Shown: positions 63,960-64,000 of the stretch, in pieces | Numbering within the stretch: position 1 is the stretch's first letter | Layout of the letters: every line of letters starts with the position of its first letter | Assembly: GCF_003056355.1 (NCBI RefSeq) | Contig: NZ_PYVW01000017.1 | Span: 45,797 to 109,796, forward strand | Length of the DNA stretch: 64,000 nucleotides | Direction: 5' to 3' | From: Devosia naphthalenivorans | Lineage (GTDB): Bacteria; Pseudomonadota; Alphaproteobacteria; Rhizobiales; Devosiaceae | Notes under the pieces: generated by a model | The model's input: the letters and a program-made list of their open reading frames with translations, nothing else | What the model was told of the DNA's origin: nothing | The model's database searches: none | Translations under genes and position numbers: made by a program

Positions 63960-64000
63960 ATGAACGAGGTTAGCATCATTGGGTTGGACTTGGCCAAAAA
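63960..64000 (+). mobile_element. IS110-family transposase, first 13 codons
   Basis: ATG 63960 with GAGGAGG upstream opens MNEVSIIGLDLAKK, the N-terminal strand of the RuvC-like DEDD domain of IS110/IS1111 transposases (the Asp of GLDLAK is the first catalytic residue). The rest lies outside the window. IS110 elements lack long terminal inverted repeats, so no boundary can be set. Confidence 0.7.

Overview
This is a GC-rich window from an alphaproteobacterium, most likely order Hyphomicrobiales (Devosia/rhizobia-like). The pointers are a glycerol ABC operon of the rhizobial GlpSTPQUV type, a FixL-FixJ-FixK oxygen cascade, and a BigR/YeeE sulfur operon. No tRNA, rRNA or CRISPR array was found.

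Layout. (1) 0-4.4 kb: glycerol uptake operon, entered inside the ATPase gene. (2) 4.6-10 kb: a tyrosine-recombinase island beside a truncated FAD oxidase gene. Its cargo is a two-gene Pycsar anti-phage module (class III nucleotide cyclase PycC plus membrane effector PycTM), a hypothetical gene and an SRAP/YedK gene. (3) 10.1-11 kb: an intergenic stretch packed with hairpins, including duplicated loop sequences, that looks like a structured RNA. (4) 11.3-24.1 kb: a Tn7-like transposition module TnsA-TnsB-TnsC-TniQ on the minus strand. Upstream of tnsA is a separate small gene that looks like a stand-alone DDE (RNase H fold) core. Further right is an operon encoding a soluble AAA+/M41 zinc protease with small partners, two of them paralogues. 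I could not locate the transposon ends.

(5) 24.3-41.7 kb and 51.8-62.7 kb: an oxygen-limitation/stress island. It holds universal stress proteins (four), a K+ channel, acetyl-CoA hydrolase/CoA-transferase, GNAT, CBS-BON protein, cytochrome c, phosphoketolase plus acetate kinase, a P2-type cation ATPase, a beta-CASP nuclease, SDR, and fixL, fixJ, a FixT-like receiver and fixK. Ten good TTGAY-N4-RTCAA anaeroboxes, plus one degenerate copy, sit in the promoters. The likely logic is: heme-PAS FixL senses O2, FixJ activates fixK, FixK switches on the boxes, and the FixT-like protein feeds back on FixL. Phosphoketolase and acetate kinase would supply ATP through acetyl-phosphate when respiration is limited.

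(6) 41.9-49.9 kb: a sulfide/persulfide detoxification operon (BigR, two YeeE/YedE halves, persulfide-dioxygenase-like MBL, DUF442, TauE/SafE, DUF302), then a full arsenic operon (arsR, two kinds of arsC, acr3, arsH, a flavin monooxygenase) and a P1B-like metal ATPase. A chimeric flavodoxin/VIT1 pseudogene follows. (7) The right edge holds an NTF2-like gene and the first codons of an IS110-family transposase.
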